Shown here: piece after piece, positions 13,001-27,300 of the stretch
Layout of the letters: every line of letters begins with the position of its first letter
How positions within the stretch are numbered: the first letter of the stretch is position 1
Source of the DNA: Echinostoma caproni
Taxonomy: Eukaryota; Platyhelminthes; Trematoda; Plagiorchiida; Echinostomatidae
Reading direction: 5' to 3'
DNA length: 64,000 nucleotides
NCBI GenBank assembly: GCA_900618425.1
Contig: UZAN01039526.1
Location: 79,683 to 143,682 of the forward strand
Notes under the pieces: model-generated
Told to the model about the DNA's origin: nothing
Seen by the model: the letters and a program-made list of their open reading frames with translations, nothing else
The model's database searches: none
Position numbers and translations under genes: made by a program

Positions 13001-16000
13001 CCGAGTCTCTGTCGTTGCATCGGGGTGCATAAGGTGCAGTAACGAGCCCAATAGCGCTTGTGTCAACTAACTTAAGTTCTCCTGTGGATAGGTTATCTGT
13101 ATTCCGTTCTGTCTGTCGAGTGCTTCCCCACCCCTTCACAGCGCTTCGGTTCCTCTACGAATAATTTCGGAGGCGATGACCATTCACTTATACACATCTG
13201 GTCTATATTTGCAGGCATTTTTTCTGGCACACTGTAAACGCCTCGGCATTAAACCGATCACTCGAACGGTATCTCTCGCCGAATAATCAATGTGATGTAA
13301 ATGACCTGGGCACAGTACTCGCAGTATCCACAACCATTTCTGCATTACCACTTTTGATTAGACACTTTTGAAATTTGACTACATGAAGGAGGAACCTCAG
13401 AACTTACTTAACCCCTTGTGACGTGTATACGCTTAAGAATATATCGTTGAAGACAATTGTTCACCTTCCCGACTATGTTCTCATAAAAGGTTTTACTTGT
13501 TGCATTTTGGTGCACCTGTTTTTGTGTGAATGAAATTAGCATTTATGCTGTTCTACCGCCTAATGGGATAAAAGATATGAATCACGAGTGACACCATGCG
13601 CCACATTGACCTGATAATTCAGGTCGTAAAAGCTTTATCTTAATAACACCAACGTTCACTTCAGTCATCACCGTTCCCATGCCCCAAGTGAACACAAACA
13701 AATTCCCTTTGAACCATCACATGATTTGTAGGACGCAGACCAGATAACGTTCGGGACTAAATCATCCTAATTCATTTGGTCGTGGGACAACATCATGCCT
13801 GATTCCACTTCACAAACAAACGCGTCCATATTCGCGCACACCGATGAGATAGCCATGACTATTCTCTACCTCATCAATCTTATCGGCATGATTGAAAACT
13901 TCGAAACATGCGAACGCCGTCACCAGTTTGCCCAATTTAAAATGCAGTGCTTTTTGAGTAATGAACGAACTGCCAGCATCCAGTGAGACCCACACTGAAA
14001 CAATGACTATATACAGACTCAGGTGTCTGGGAATTGCAGTAGATTATACAAGAATAATTGTTTAGCACAACGTAATCCATATGTGGTTTTGGACTGAATT
14101 GCAAAACACGATTGGATGGTTTCGATCGATCGCTGCACAATCTCTTTATTTTAACTTTAGCCCTGATATCATCATGGGAGTTTAAGCACAATAATCTGAT
14201 CTTACTCTAGGTGAGGTCGGTGGTTCACGAATTTTTACCCCTGCCAAAAATTTTCTAAACCCTGCCGACATTGGTATGAATCCAACTTGATACTCTAAAT
14301 TGGTATAAATTGTCTGAGATTCGCAGAAATCTGTCCCTTTAAAAACAATCGTCTAGTGTATTCCAGGAAGCATTAAATATGATAAATTTGATGGTGGTTG
14401 ACAATCTAACAAAGGTCGACTTCTAACAATGACCTTGCTTTCAACATAAAATTTCAAAATCTTGATTCAGGAACCGCTCTTCTTTGTTAAATGTTTGAGT
14501 AGAACTCAACTTACACGAAGTCTATGGGTTAACATTTTTCGAACCGTAACTTTTGACGAAATTTGATTGTTGTTATTACTACGAATAAAACTAAATCAAG
14601 GTATTGATGGCAAACTTCCAAGCCTCCAAGGGAGGAGCTTTCTCCAAGTTGCAGTCGAATATAAAATGTTTACAAGACTATAATGTGTTTGTGGTTAACT
14701 CATCAATAGTAGCGACTAAGAAAAGCTGAAGTCATGAACAAGACATCCAATTTTTCACGGAGAGATTCATTTCTTTTATGCATCTTCCAGTGGTTTACAT
14801 GGTACTATAATGCGACACGTGATGAAGAATTTGTTTGACTTAATCAGTACCAGGACAGGTTTTATTCAAACATCTATCAAATATTCTCATATTGATTAAA
14901 TTTTTGGTGATTTTAATCAACGAGCAACATTTCTACGCTCATTGAGCATCTATGGGAACGAAAATATTTAATACTGTATCATTGTTATCACGCGCTGTCG
15001 AGTCCAATTAACAGCTGCACAATTTAAACGTTTCCATTCTCTTTCTGCTTTCTACGGGGGAAAATCAAACAGAAAACATTATTAACATCATTTATCTTTT
15101 AAGATAACTATTGTGTTATTAGTAGACAGACAGATTTCTGTTTTATGCATCACATATTTCAATACTCATTCGATAAAGGTGAGTTGTTTCCAATGTATGG
15201 CAGAAATGTGATATTCTGATCAAATTCGTCTCAGATTTTGTGTTGAATGCAAAGTTTGGTCGTTCCTCCCTATTCTTTTCTTTTCTGAAGAACTCTAAAT
15301 TAAAAGCAATGATACAAGCTGTGGCAGGCGGTCATAATTACCATGATTCATTGGTAATAATTTGAATAGGTCTTAAATATTTGTGCGAAGATAAACTACA
15401 TTGGAGTTATAAAACTAAACGTATACTTTTTACTCTTTAATTTAACTCAATCATTTAATGTTTTTATTTCCCACAATAAAATTTTTTTGGTTTATCAGCG
15501 GGTTATTTTGTTAGTTATTAAAAAGCATGGATGTAAAGCCGGATTTTTATGTAACTTGGTAAGTTTGGAGCTGTCACAACGGCTAATCCGTTCACGGGTG
15601 TTCAGAGAGAACTGATTTACGGTGCTTTCCTGGCTCAGTTCATGCTAAAGCGCAACCGTTAACGTCGTTTGTGTTCACCTGATCCCTCTACCAAAATATG
15701 CAATTGTTCTCGTTCTCTCTATCCAAATCTTTACGAAAGTGTGCAAATTGTAGCCAAATAAGTAAAATCTGTGTACCGTGCACACCATATAAACTTGCTT
15801 TTCTCTCTAAATTTTGTTTCATGAAAAGCTGAAATCGCCTTTTTATTTCATCCGTGTTCACTAGTGAACTAGTGCTTCGAGGTATGTTGTTGAGTGCCCC
15901 AACTGGACCGCACCGGACAACGGAGCATCNCGATCATTCAAGCATAAAACCGCTGCCTTGAGGATAAGATTTACCAATGACTACAGAATAATGGTGTTTT

Positions 16001-16496
16001 ATAATCTTATTAAGTTCATTTTTCTTGAATAAAATAGTACTAAAAACTTCTCTCCACTTTTCATCACGTGATTCTCATGCAATTGCGTGACTGTAGCTTA
16101 TCAATGGGTTAATGAATTTCAATATGTTTTTTTAAGCTACCGGCAGTTCACGTGTTCCCTTTCACCTGGATTGTTCTCAGAAGCCACAGTAAATTAAATT
16201 CGCAAACATCTCCAAAAAGGCTAACAATTCAACTGATTGTAAACCGGTTTCTTACCCTTCCCACAAATTGACATGATCACTGATTCTCGTCAACTTACAC
16301 TTTCATGTGTATTATTTCTCATCCGTCCAATAACTGATTTCTCATATCGATAATTTCCACTTCTTTTGTAATTCACAATCGTACCATCAATACTTTTTAC
16401 TCTTTTTACTATCTTACCTCTTATCGGTAATCAAAAATCGCAAAATATCAACAGTAGAAGAAAATAGCAGTGGTGAAAAAGCTTCGTCATAGTGTT
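13001..16496. other. Non-coding stretch, no gene recognised
   Basis: No recognisable coding or RNA feature. A 16-base near-palindrome (CACTAGTGAACTAGTG) lies near 15860 and a single unresolved base at about 15930. Short frames at 13795-14191 lie opposite each other and look like chance. Confidence 0.55.
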
Positions 16497-16934
16497 TCAT
16501 CTGCAGACTAATGCATCACAATTCATGTCAGAATGTTTAATGGGATGAGAGAAACCATGATACGATGGGAAGAATAATAATCAACATTTCAGTTCCATGA
16601 CCGGATGTTGCTCACGTTTCGATCGTCACACATACATATTGGTCTGGGTTAACAGGGGCGAATGGATGGGGGAAACTGTCATGTGTGCTGTTGATCATGA
16701 AAAACTACTGGGATGACCATCCGATCCTCTATGGCCAACACCACACACGACACAGTCACCCCTCCCCTCTCTCCCACTCGCCCCTGATTACCTTAACCAA
16801 TGTGTGATGATCAAAATGCGAGCAATATCCGGTCATGGAAGCGAATGTTGATTATTATTCCCATTTTGTCGTGATTTCTCCCATCCCACTAAACATTTTT
16901 ATCTGAATTGTGATGCATAGATCTGTAAATGAAT
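16497..16934. mobile_element. Fold-back / MITE-like element with about 160-bp inverted arms
   Basis: The left arm begins CTAATGCATCACAATTCA near 16509. It is mirrored by the reverse complement ending at about 16920, and pairing continues inward through AATAATAATCAACATT, CCATGACCGGAT and CAGGGGCGA towards a centre near 16720. Almost the whole 437 bases can fold into one imperfect hairpin. There is no coding capacity. A related half-copy lies at 47561-47663. The layout suits a non-autonomous DNA transposon or fold-back element. I could not identify a clean target-site duplication or the parent family. Confidence 0.75.
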
Positions 16935-19900
16935 CATATCGATCGAGCATCTTGGATATTGTGTTTTTCGTACGATGCGTAATGTTGGTATCTTTAGACA
17001 ATTTGAAATATCAATCGAAATCATCTCAAATTGACATAAATTTACGTGAATTTGTCAAATCTGTTGCGATCATTCAGAATAAACTGTCCTACATACGGGA
17101 ATGCGCAGTCTCTGCTTAGTACTCTTCTGCCTGCCAGAACATTTTAACAGAACGAATCTCTGTATCCTAATCGAAGTAAACTTTAGAGATCATCAGAATC
17201 TGCACTAGCACGGTAAATCTGGTTAAGCCGCCGTTTAGTTGCCATACGATCACCACGGATTCCATGCAAAGTTTGTCATGAGTAAATCTTCATCTCATCC
17301 AATCACATAGGCTCCTTAGATAATCGGTCAGAGGAAAGTTGTACGAGAAGCATCATTAACGTATAATGTTTGTTCATGGGTGCCAGAAATACTGTTTTAT
17401 GGCTTGACTACATGGAGGATTCATTTTAAAAGAGTTTTCTATTGGACCGAGATTGCATTATTTCTACTCAACGACTTTCTCCAACGTGATAGATATCTAC
17501 TCTAAAATAACGACCAAATTGCATGTACCTTTCCCCAGTCATCCTTCGTAATCTCTTGATTTGTCATCTCTTCCCCTTTCTTACTGGACGTGAAATGCCT
17601 GAGTTGACCCAGTGGGTCTATCCACGGTCCCACTGTGTTCCCTCACCAATGACCCGTATCACCTTCGTCCTTATTTGCTCACACCCACCACTCCGCACTC
17701 CAATTACTCGTAACCCGTTCGGCATCCACCGATCCACCGATCGACACACACATGCACGCCCACACAAGATCACGTCATGTGATTTTGACTCCGTGCAATC
17801 AATTGGACCTTTGTGCACATGCGCTTGCCACCGAAGACATTCTGACCGTTGGCTTTTACTAAACTGCACTCACCCGTAGTCGTTAAGCTGAACGCTTTGA
17901 CAGCCTTTGTAGGCTCATTTCGGCGCTCTATCAAGTAGTTGTGCCTTGACAGTGCTTTGAACAACTACCCCCCAAGTTGCCTCACGATTCGAGGTTTATG
18001 CTTATTTTGCATTACCCCTTCGTTGCCTGTCTTCTATTGACTTCGGGATTTGCGCGTCACTCGATCATTAGAGTGGATTTTCAGTGTCCAATGCATATCA
18101 CGGAATCTTCTCCAGAGATTTTACATCAAGTTTAAATGAACTCTCAGATGCACATACTGTAGCAAAACAGAGAACCTGGCCACTTTGAAGGGTTACAAGC
18201 AAGGGATTCTTAATCTTTTGTTTTTCAGTCTTGCGTTTTACGCTGTAATTATCGAATTCGCTCAGCGGTAGTTGGTGGAGAGTTACATCAAATTAGAACA
18301 CTTTATGCTAATCAACAGAGAGTACTGAATAGTCGTTGGTTCCTTGTCAGGACTGGTCAGTAGCGAGTAATTTTCTAGCTCCAGGTGCGTGTAGGTTTTA
18401 TTTAAGACCCAAACATTGAACGCCACAAATATTATCTGGTGGTTTTAAAAATTTAATGCTCCAACCCAAATATAATACTCTAGAGTCATATCATAGATCC
18501 AAACAGACCGCTATCCGGCTGCACCGAATCCCGTGTGGGTAACTGGGCCTGAATGTTAGGACATAGTTTCTTCTCAAAGCTGCTGAGAGTATTTGAAATC
18601 ACTCCAGAAGTTGTAATTCACTAGTTCCGTACGAATATTCCCCTTGTTGAGAAACGCGAAGAACGCTTGGAACACTTTGTCGATCTTAACGAATCATCGT
18701 TACACCTCGTCCGAACGCATTTGAAAGCAAAGCAATGACAGAGAAATGCAAGTATTCCCTCATACAAAGATCACAAGGCTTTCATGTGATGACTCCCTTC
18801 CTGCTCCCCCTGCTCACCACATTAGTTTAAGAAAACAGAGGTGAAGATAAATGATGATACGTTCTTATTTCAAATTAGAACTCTGTAAATAAGATGTTTT
18901 GAGGAACATCAACAAACATTCTCTTTCACAAACACTAACTTGTAAAAAGTATATTTTTATTTTGCAACACATTTGGCTGATGCAAGATTTTTTATCGCAT
19001 CAAAAATGATCATGTACATAGTGAATAGTTCCCTGAAGGACAAGAGGTTTACTTCCATCGCATCTGAATTCTGACAGAACAAAAACTAAAAATGTTTAAA
19101 GTTGCATTTGCGAATGACATTATTTTGCAATGTGCGATGAATGTCACGCGAACAATGGGCTTTGATATCTTGCGCATAATATGCATTGAAGTCTCTAGAG
19201 CTAGTTTCTAATTTCCTAATTAATCCATATGGTTCTCCAACATTATGTGGTCTCGAAATTATTCCGGTTTGAATGACACGTGAACAAATGCCACAGCAGA
19301 GTTGTGGCACAGTAGACAAAAATCTAGAACAGTTTAATCAGCCTCCACGGTTCGAAACGTTTTATTTTCACTTGGTCCCTGAACTCGGCAGTTTCTTTAC
19401 CTATGTATCAGCAACAACAATGGGGGCATCGTCAGTGCCTGCTTGAGAGAATACCACAAATTTTTATTCCTGTCCGCTTTAAAACGATTTTTCTCATTGG
19501 TATCGTCATTCAAGATATAAGGGATAAAATCGTTTAGAAAGAACACAAAATACTAAAATAACTCGTGTGATGATAAATCCAAAAATATTTACTTGCATGC
19601 GGTTTACATATGATGTCTGAGTTAAAGCTTAACATGCATTCACTTTTTGTTTAAAAAACAAACTCAACGTTGGATAATTCTTAATATTTCAGAAAACCAA
19701 AAAGCAGAGTAATAACCCAAGCACCGTTCATCTCACTGCAAAACGTACGACATATGACTTTTTGACAAACACTTTAATAAGCATACGTTATTAATGATTG
19801 ATAAATTAACTGAACTGGTAGTGTGTCATCATCAGCTTGAGTACGGGAAGGAAACGTGGAGGTGAAGTGGTCAACCATAATTTGTCGCACAAAAAGCGAA

Positions 19901-22100
19901 TAGGGAAAGATTAATATTTTGTTTATGGACATATTGAGAAATTTCCAACAGTTGACTCTGATATGTTATTTTCCATCACTCAATTTGCGCGAAAGAGGAA
20001 TTCAGCGTTAAATAAGATTTTAAATTTGGTCCTTCTTGATTGACAACCGCTCTGGAAACACGCATGAACGAAACATAAGCATTCAGCCGCGACATGGTGC
20101 TTGCGACAGTTTAGAAGTGATTAGAACATAAACCTGATAGAATCCTGCCGAAATGTTACTATCTTTTTCATTTTAGTTCTCAACGGACGTATATCCGGCA
20201 TTTGTCGCTCTGGCAAAACAACAATTCACCACTTTCATTAAACTTGCAGATTTATGGCATTCTACTTTATGTAAGCATACACACCAAAGAAGCTGAGCAT
20301 TAAGAATCTGTAGTGTAATACGAATCCTCATCTACTCAGTTGTTATTGATAACACAGAGAGCCGAATTAATGACAGGCACAATTCCGTGGACATGGAAAG
20401 GAAGGTTCAAAGAGTGCACAGGTCTTCGAGAACCGGAAAACGACAAAATGACAGATGAATTCATTTCGCTGATCAGCAGGATTTTCTGGTAAATTCATCA
20501 GCACACATCATCGCGAAGGGAAATGAGACAAAGTGTTTTATCTCATTCGCTTCCTTTATCCTCCATCGATCGAAGTTTGCCATCAGCTGTTATAAGTTTA
20601 ATAATCCAGAATACTCAATTAAGTGCTGCGGATAAAATATCAAATAATGCAAAGTATGTTGTGAGATAATCAAATTCTCAGCCAATGTAACTGAACGTGC
20701 TGGTTTTCAATTTCTAAAAATGTACGTACCCCAAAATACATGTTGGATGATTGTGCAGAAAAACAGTTATGAATCAATGGAGGTATCAAGAAATTCCATT
20801 GATTTGACCATTTGAATCTGAATAATAACAGAGTAAATGTTTGGGGCATGACACTATTAAATCTCCCAAGGTCGCTATTCACAGTCTTATAGTTCATCAT
20901 CATAAGAACTATCTAAATACATTGGTTCTTGCCTTTTTACTTTCATCGATATACTCAAAGACAATTTTAAATATAATCAAAAATAAGCTGGTAAAGTTTG
21001 TTGGTTACAAAGTCGAAAAAAGTGTATTTATATAAAAATGAACTTTGAAGTAATGCTTCCAATTAGATATTGAAACTCTTTCACAAAAAGCACTGTGCTG
21101 ATCATAATCGGTGAGTGGTTTTATTCAATCTTGTTTGTGTATGTTCTCCGAAATCCTTTTTTGGACTTCTTGAACTTTGAACTTGCCTAGTAAGTAGAAA
21201 ATATAACCTTAGCCGTATTACAAAAGTTGGATATTTTTATGTGATTTTAGAAGAAAATATTGATCACTCACCTGGCCCGCTTTTTAGGCTGTATTCAATA
21301 TTTCTGCGTGAAGTTTGACAAAAGACCCATTTCAAATATTAATCACATAATCCTTATCGATCTGTCTCGTTGCTCTTTCAGCCTGCACAAGCACTATGAT
21401 TTTACATTGAAAAGAGATCATAGGTTTTCACTAATGTGGAAAATATTCAAATCAGATCGAGCCTAGTTTCTAAATTTAATATTTTTGGTGGAAGGTGCAC
21501 AATTTTCAAAATATTTCGATTTAATTTATTTGGAACTCGAAAATTTACAATTCAGTAGAGCACGCACGGAAGTCTAAATGGAAGTTAAACGTTGACAGTT
21601 AGGCAATAACATAATGAATGGTTGTCGATTAGCTCAGAAGGTTATGCCTAAAGTCCTGGTATGATTCTTTTAAAACCGATCGGTCAGGCGCATTGAAACT
21701 TAATTAGAAGAGTACACTTTCATCGTACCTGTAACTGTCGCTAAGTTCATCAGACGTATAGAGACAACAGACGCAGAATACAGTTAAATAATTGCTGTTC
21801 AAACCGAATCCAAAGAAACAAAATGATTTATTTTTCGATTTTCTTACAACCAAGTTGATTAGTGTATATTAGTTACTCGTATTTTAGTTTTTACTGTAAT
21901 TTGCATCAGGTACATGGCTTTTGTGTCAGGTTTTTGTTTAGGCTGCTAATGTAGGTGCGCTGAAGGAAAAGAGAACAGCATCACATCAGAACTGTGAGAT
22001 ACGCACAAACGGCTTGTAATAAACTATTGGTGTGTATCATCGGAAAACAACGATTAATAAACTAACCGTTAGCTGCAGGTGTGCAACAGGTAGCTTGTAT
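16935..22100. other. Long non-coding stretch, no gene recognised
   Basis: AT-rich with scattered short frames on both strands (for example 17523-17879 and 20670-21035) and no family signature. Near 21620 the bases TTAGCTCAGAAGG resemble a tRNA A box, but no properly spaced B box follows. Confidence 0.5.
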
Positions 22101-22640
22101 TTATATTTGTATAGACTTTTGCGAGAATAGAATGTTCGCATTTCAGTCAAAAATTACACATCTCATCAATAGAAGAAAAGATACAAGTAACGTATTTAGC
22201 CTTTAAGGTTACTGAGAAATTCTGGGAAGCGCGCTCTCGGTTTCCAAGGATTCTGGCAAGATAGGGAACTGGGGAATTTCTGTAGAGACTAAAGCGAGAG
22301 GGTAATAATCGATAAGAAGAACGTGTAGACGTATGAGAGCAGCATTTAGATAAATCGCCATGTAAAGGATGGTTGGGGTCAACGAGGATTTTTTGGGAAA
22401 ATGTTTTACATGCGGATAAGTGAAGTTCACACAATTTTTAGATAGCTCATCAACGGGTATAAAAGACACACGACTGGTGAATTCATTTTCTTTCAAAAGC
22501 ACATTTGTTTGGGCAACAGAAATCTCACTTGCCGCTCGGGATCTTGATTTGGGACAAATGAGCCTCGAAGTATCATTTTGATGGTTCGGCCTTGGTTGTT
22601 GTGGGTTAGATGCGTGTAACCTCAACCAGCTCGATTTCAA
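22100..22640 (-). mobile_element. CR1-like retrotransposon, 3' end fragment (minus strand)
   Basis: Minus-strand frames read CELHLSACKTFSQKILVD, then HPLHGDLSKCCSHTSTRSSYRLL and NSPVPYLARILGN. This is the C terminus of the same family as the copy at 24.3-27.4 kb (CEPDLSTCEKFEQKIF, STTRSAYRLL) and copy D at 51.0 kb (VVPYLVRFL). The 3' untranslated parts also match: 22107-22180 resembles 24345-24410. Only the 3' end is present, as expected of 5' truncation during target-primed reverse transcription. Confidence 0.75.
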
Positions 22641-24329
22641 CCTCGATTTTCAGTGTTTTTATGATGATTAGTATATGAAGTTAGATGCATTCAATTCATA
22701 ATAACTAACACAGAATCATCGCAATGGTTATTCAAAGCTTGTGTGTCTTCAATCAACTCCGCGGGCCGCGACTGAGATTTGCATTGATCTTATTAACATT
22801 GGAGTACAGGTTCAAGAATTACTAGTTAAAGGATTACCGGCTACGCATACCTAATGAGCAGCGTGGGCCGCAAAATTGGTCGTGTACTTCTGGGAAATTT
22901 CGTCCCGCACTACTTACTACACAGATTTATTTGTTTTAGCTGTTTAGAAGATAACTCACGACTGAGTTCTTTGGTTCCATCTACTGTTTGCACCATTCAT
23001 CCTGTCCCACGGGCTCAATGCCCATAGGTTCACGGATGCTTTTCCGCCACCGTCACCAGCTGAACAATCCAGGCTATGACATATGGATAAGGATACTGTC
23101 TGTGAACCCGTCCGGTTGATTAGCTGATTCACATCGCTCTACTTGCAAGTGAATAGAAAACAACGTACTATACATCACAAGGATTCATACACGGTGTATC
23201 AACGAACTCAACTCAGTCACGTGAATCGTGTTAAAGGTAGGATCAACAATCATTTTACTAACTAACTCCGATTTGTCGGTGGACAGACAGAATGACAGGT
23301 GAATGATGAGTACCGAATTCATTATTATTTGATCTTTCTTCGTATGCAACCGTTTAAATTCGGGTGACCGTCTGACCCTCTTCTCTCTCCTTTAATCCTG
23401 TCCCATGATGTATCGTGTGTTTTTGCTTCCGTCGTATAAACTGTGTTTAAAAATTTAGCACCGTTTCGGTGAGCCAATATTTAGATATTGCAAGCAAGTA
23501 TGACATGACATGGCTTTAATGCTAACTTCGGTCGGAATTCATTCCGATCAGAGTTAACTGGGGTAAGTTGAATGAGCAGTTATTACAGTGCTCACGCGCA
23601 CTGTTGATTTTATGGGTTTGGATTTAATTCTAAGATTCTGGATTCTCTTTATGCAGTTGAAAAGCCAGGCATAAGTTGCGACATGTGAGCATTTTATTTA
23701 TGCCCTTCGGTTACTACGTGAAAAAAGCCATTTTTTTGTATGAGGTAGAGGACAAAACCAATTATTTTAGGTTGCACTGACTGGGCAAAAACAGATGGGA
23801 TTGGTTTGTGAACGAGTGAAATAAATACATTTGAATCTAGTGCCACAATACGCAAACTTTTTGAGTTAGTTTATTTTGTCTAAAGCATCACGAACAGACT
23901 GTACTCCGACACTACTTGATGGTTTGTGCATATCTAGCACCACAAGAGATGCACATGATCATTTTTATCAAGCCAAAACTTTAATCATATCTAGAAGAAC
24001 AGAAGGTGAAGGTCAAACAAAATCCGATCTCCTGGTCATCCAGGATGGGACTTTGCCTCGAATTATTGTCGAATTCGGTAAAATACGGGAAGAATAATCG
24101 ATCGTACGGAATGGGCCTCCACTTCGCTTTACCCAGTGTGTTGCTGTAAGGTGCCTGTCAGAAATAAAGCCTGTGGACAAGAAACCCAGTCGTTCTCCTT
24201 CATCGTGTCTGGACATCACAGCAGTACCAACACATTGTAATGCACAAACAAACAATAAATAATTCAATACCACATGAGTCTTTGTGGAGGATTATCAGGA
24301 CCGCGTTGCCCATTGTATCGAGCGAAGTG
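22641..24329. other. Non-coding stretch, no gene recognised
   Basis: No supported feature. A minus-strand frame at 24013-24273 (RHLTATHWVKRSGGPF and onward) has a protein-like look and might be a fragment of an unidentified repeat, but I cannot assign it. Confidence 0.45.
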
Positions 24330-27300
24330 GGTATTTGAATTTGTGTAGACTTTTGCATAGACATATGTCGGCATTTCAGTCAAAGTTGTATGTCTAATTC
24401 AAAAAATAAATACAAGCAAAACATTTAACCTCCAAGGTTGCTGAGAAATTCAGAAGAAACTCGCTATCGGTTTACAAGGATCCTAGCGATAAAGGGAACA
24501 GGGGAATTTCTGCAGAGGTTAATGCGAGGTGGTTAATAATCGATATGCAGAACGCGTAGTTGAATGAGGGCAGCATTTGCATAGATCACAATCTAAAAAA
24601 TGATTGGCACCGGAGAAGATTTTCTGTTCAAATTTTTCACACGTGGACAAGTCAGGTTCGCACAATTTTTTAGATAAATCATCAAAAGCAACAAAAGACA
24701 CATGACTGATAATCGACAAACCTCGACGAAGAATTTTTAATTTTTTTGAGTTGCCCAGCAAAACCATTGAGGAACCATAAAGAAAAACGGGGGAAAAACA
24801 CTGATAAACAAAAAGCGAAATGATTTTTTGTTTGGTATTGAACTGCTCATGTCTTCGAAGTTGAAAAAATAATCCAAGAAGTTTCTTTACACAGTTGTAA
24901 CTATGGAATAACCACTTTAAGATTGTATCAATTATAACTCCTAAATACTTCACGGAATCTACTCTATTTAGGGGATGGTTTTATAACCGAGAGGTCACGA
25001 GGATGAATAGATCGCGAGGGGGAGAAAGTGCAAGAGGAGTACTTGGATAACTTAAGAGACAGTCCAGAAAGAAGGGGAAATTCATGATTATGCGATAGAT
25101 TGTTCAAGAAATTTAGAAGATCCTCAGGCACGGTATTGGCTTGGCAAAGGGCTACGTCGTTAGCATATTTGAATAATTCGGCTGGAGAACTCGCTGTCAG
25201 GTCACTGATGTAGATGGGAAACAAGAACGGAGATAGTATGACACCATGTAGCACTCCCGGATTGTTCACCAGCGATTTAAATGTCTTCCTACAGAGCCGA
25301 GTATACTGAGTTCTGATTGTGAATTAGTCAACGACCCACGCCAGTAGGTGCTTGGGACAGCCAAATGGTTCCATACTACGAAGGAGGAGAGAACGTGGAA
25401 CAGTATCAAACGTCTAGGAAAAATCTAAGAAAATATCATACAAACTTCGCTGATGCGTCTAAGGATTTGTTAACCTAATGAGAAAAGGAGGCGACAGCAT
25501 CCAAAGTAAACCCTTTTGATTAATACGTAAACTGCAGAGGGTCTTCCGGGAGTACTGAAAGAACTAAATCGGGTTCACTACGATCACATATTTGTTTGTC
25601 TACTCATCCGATCAACGAGATTACTCGAGGTACGGCATGTGGGTAGGTAGACCAGGGAAGCTTTAGCGCTTGCACGAATTGTTTTTGGGCACACAAGGTG
25701 TTTGTGCAGACGAATGCCCACCGCTTCCGCTGTAGCTGGCATCCGCCAGCAAACGTGCCCCGATTATCGCCCACAAACTCTATACAGAGGCCTAAATCCT
25801 TGGACACGTAGTGTGATTTGTTTCAGCTAGGTATGAAACCACAGCATTGGTGAGTGACTTAATCTTTCCGTTGTTTAACCAAGCATCCGTTCGGTAATAA
25901 CCCGATTGTGCGGTCTATATATCTTGTTCCACAGGAGCAAGTAAATGAGTACACACAGAATGATAGACAAGTGTTTGATAATGGCCTGTTCTGTCGGTTT
26001 ATGAGCGTATGATGTGAAAACAATGGGACGGAAACGTTTGGATAGCGTGCTGAATCTACACGGTTTTGGAATGGGAATGATCGTGACGGGTCTCCAGCAG
26101 TCATGGATAGAATACTTGCTAACTGATGTGTTGAGGATAGAAGTAAAAGCATCCGTTAGAAGGAATGATGAATGACCGTCGGGACAGATACCAATGGATG
26201 ATTTAGTTGTGTGAAGCAGTTTTAATACTTCTCTCATGAACGAGGTTATATTAGAAGCGTCCTCCGGAATCCATGAGAGAGGTGGATCACTACTCCGATG
26301 TATAAGTATACTCTCAACGTCCCCACATAGNCGATACACTTAGTTTCCTTTTTTATCAATATGGAAATGTATCTAACCATTGATGAGTTCCGGGATTTGC
26401 AGAAGTGTCCCTTGTGCCTCCTTAATGTTTTGAGTTTCGGAGAGGCAATACGATCATTGAAGAAAAATAGGGTTTCCAACGGACAACAGATATCAAAGAT
26501 GGAATTGATTGAATCGACAAAAAGATTATCATTGTTGTTCAATGAAGGCTCAAAGAAGAACTAGGAAGCTGCATGGGATAGGGATATTGAAAGGAGATGA
26601 ATACATTCACGTGATGTGTTTGGAAGACGGACCTTTATTTGGTTGCTTTGCTGAAACGAATATAAGGCAGATGGGGAATACATCTTAGGCCTTAGAAGAA
26701 GTAGACAATGGTCACTGGTTGATACGGTTGCACATATATCGAGGGCGAGGAATTCGGGGTAATTTATGATACTTTTTTAGAGTATCAAGCTTGGATAATA
26801 CTGTTTAAAACCGGTGAATCGCATAACTTGGTTAGACCAAAAGCAGTGACAGGCCAGGTTGAGGCATGGTTAAAATCATCCATAATAATATGCAGGTTAT
26901 CCTCCAATAGTAGCAAAGTAAAAGTAAAAAGGAGTTGAAGAATGTCAATATGGTGTTTTGTGTACAAAACGTAGCAATATATAGGTTTGTTATGAAGACA
27001 CTTCCATGTTGGGAGAATCAAAGGTAGAGAGAGATAAATAATCATTACCGTTACTTGAGTATGAGCAAATAACATCTGACTTGACACACCACTAAGTGTT
27101 GACATGGGTAGCCACACAATCACTGGTTTTCTTGCTGCATGAGACTCTATCCTGCCAATAGAGGTTGAATCTATTTATGAATGCCAGCGCGTCAGCAACA
27201 TGCGGGTTCGGCCAAGATTCTTGCATGCACATCAGAAAACTATAAACATGATTCCGGGAAAGGAGAACAAGTGGTAAAGCCGGAGTTTTGCGAAAAAGGA

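Noticed and set aside
17523..17879. 118-residue plus-strand frame
   Set aside because: It has an overlapping antisense frame, low-complexity His/Arg/Pro-rich text and no domain; most likely chance in a locally GC-richer stretch.
21617..21680. tRNA-like A box near TTAGCTCAGAAGG
   Set aside because: The only B-box-like sequence is too close (about 16 bases) and poorly matched.
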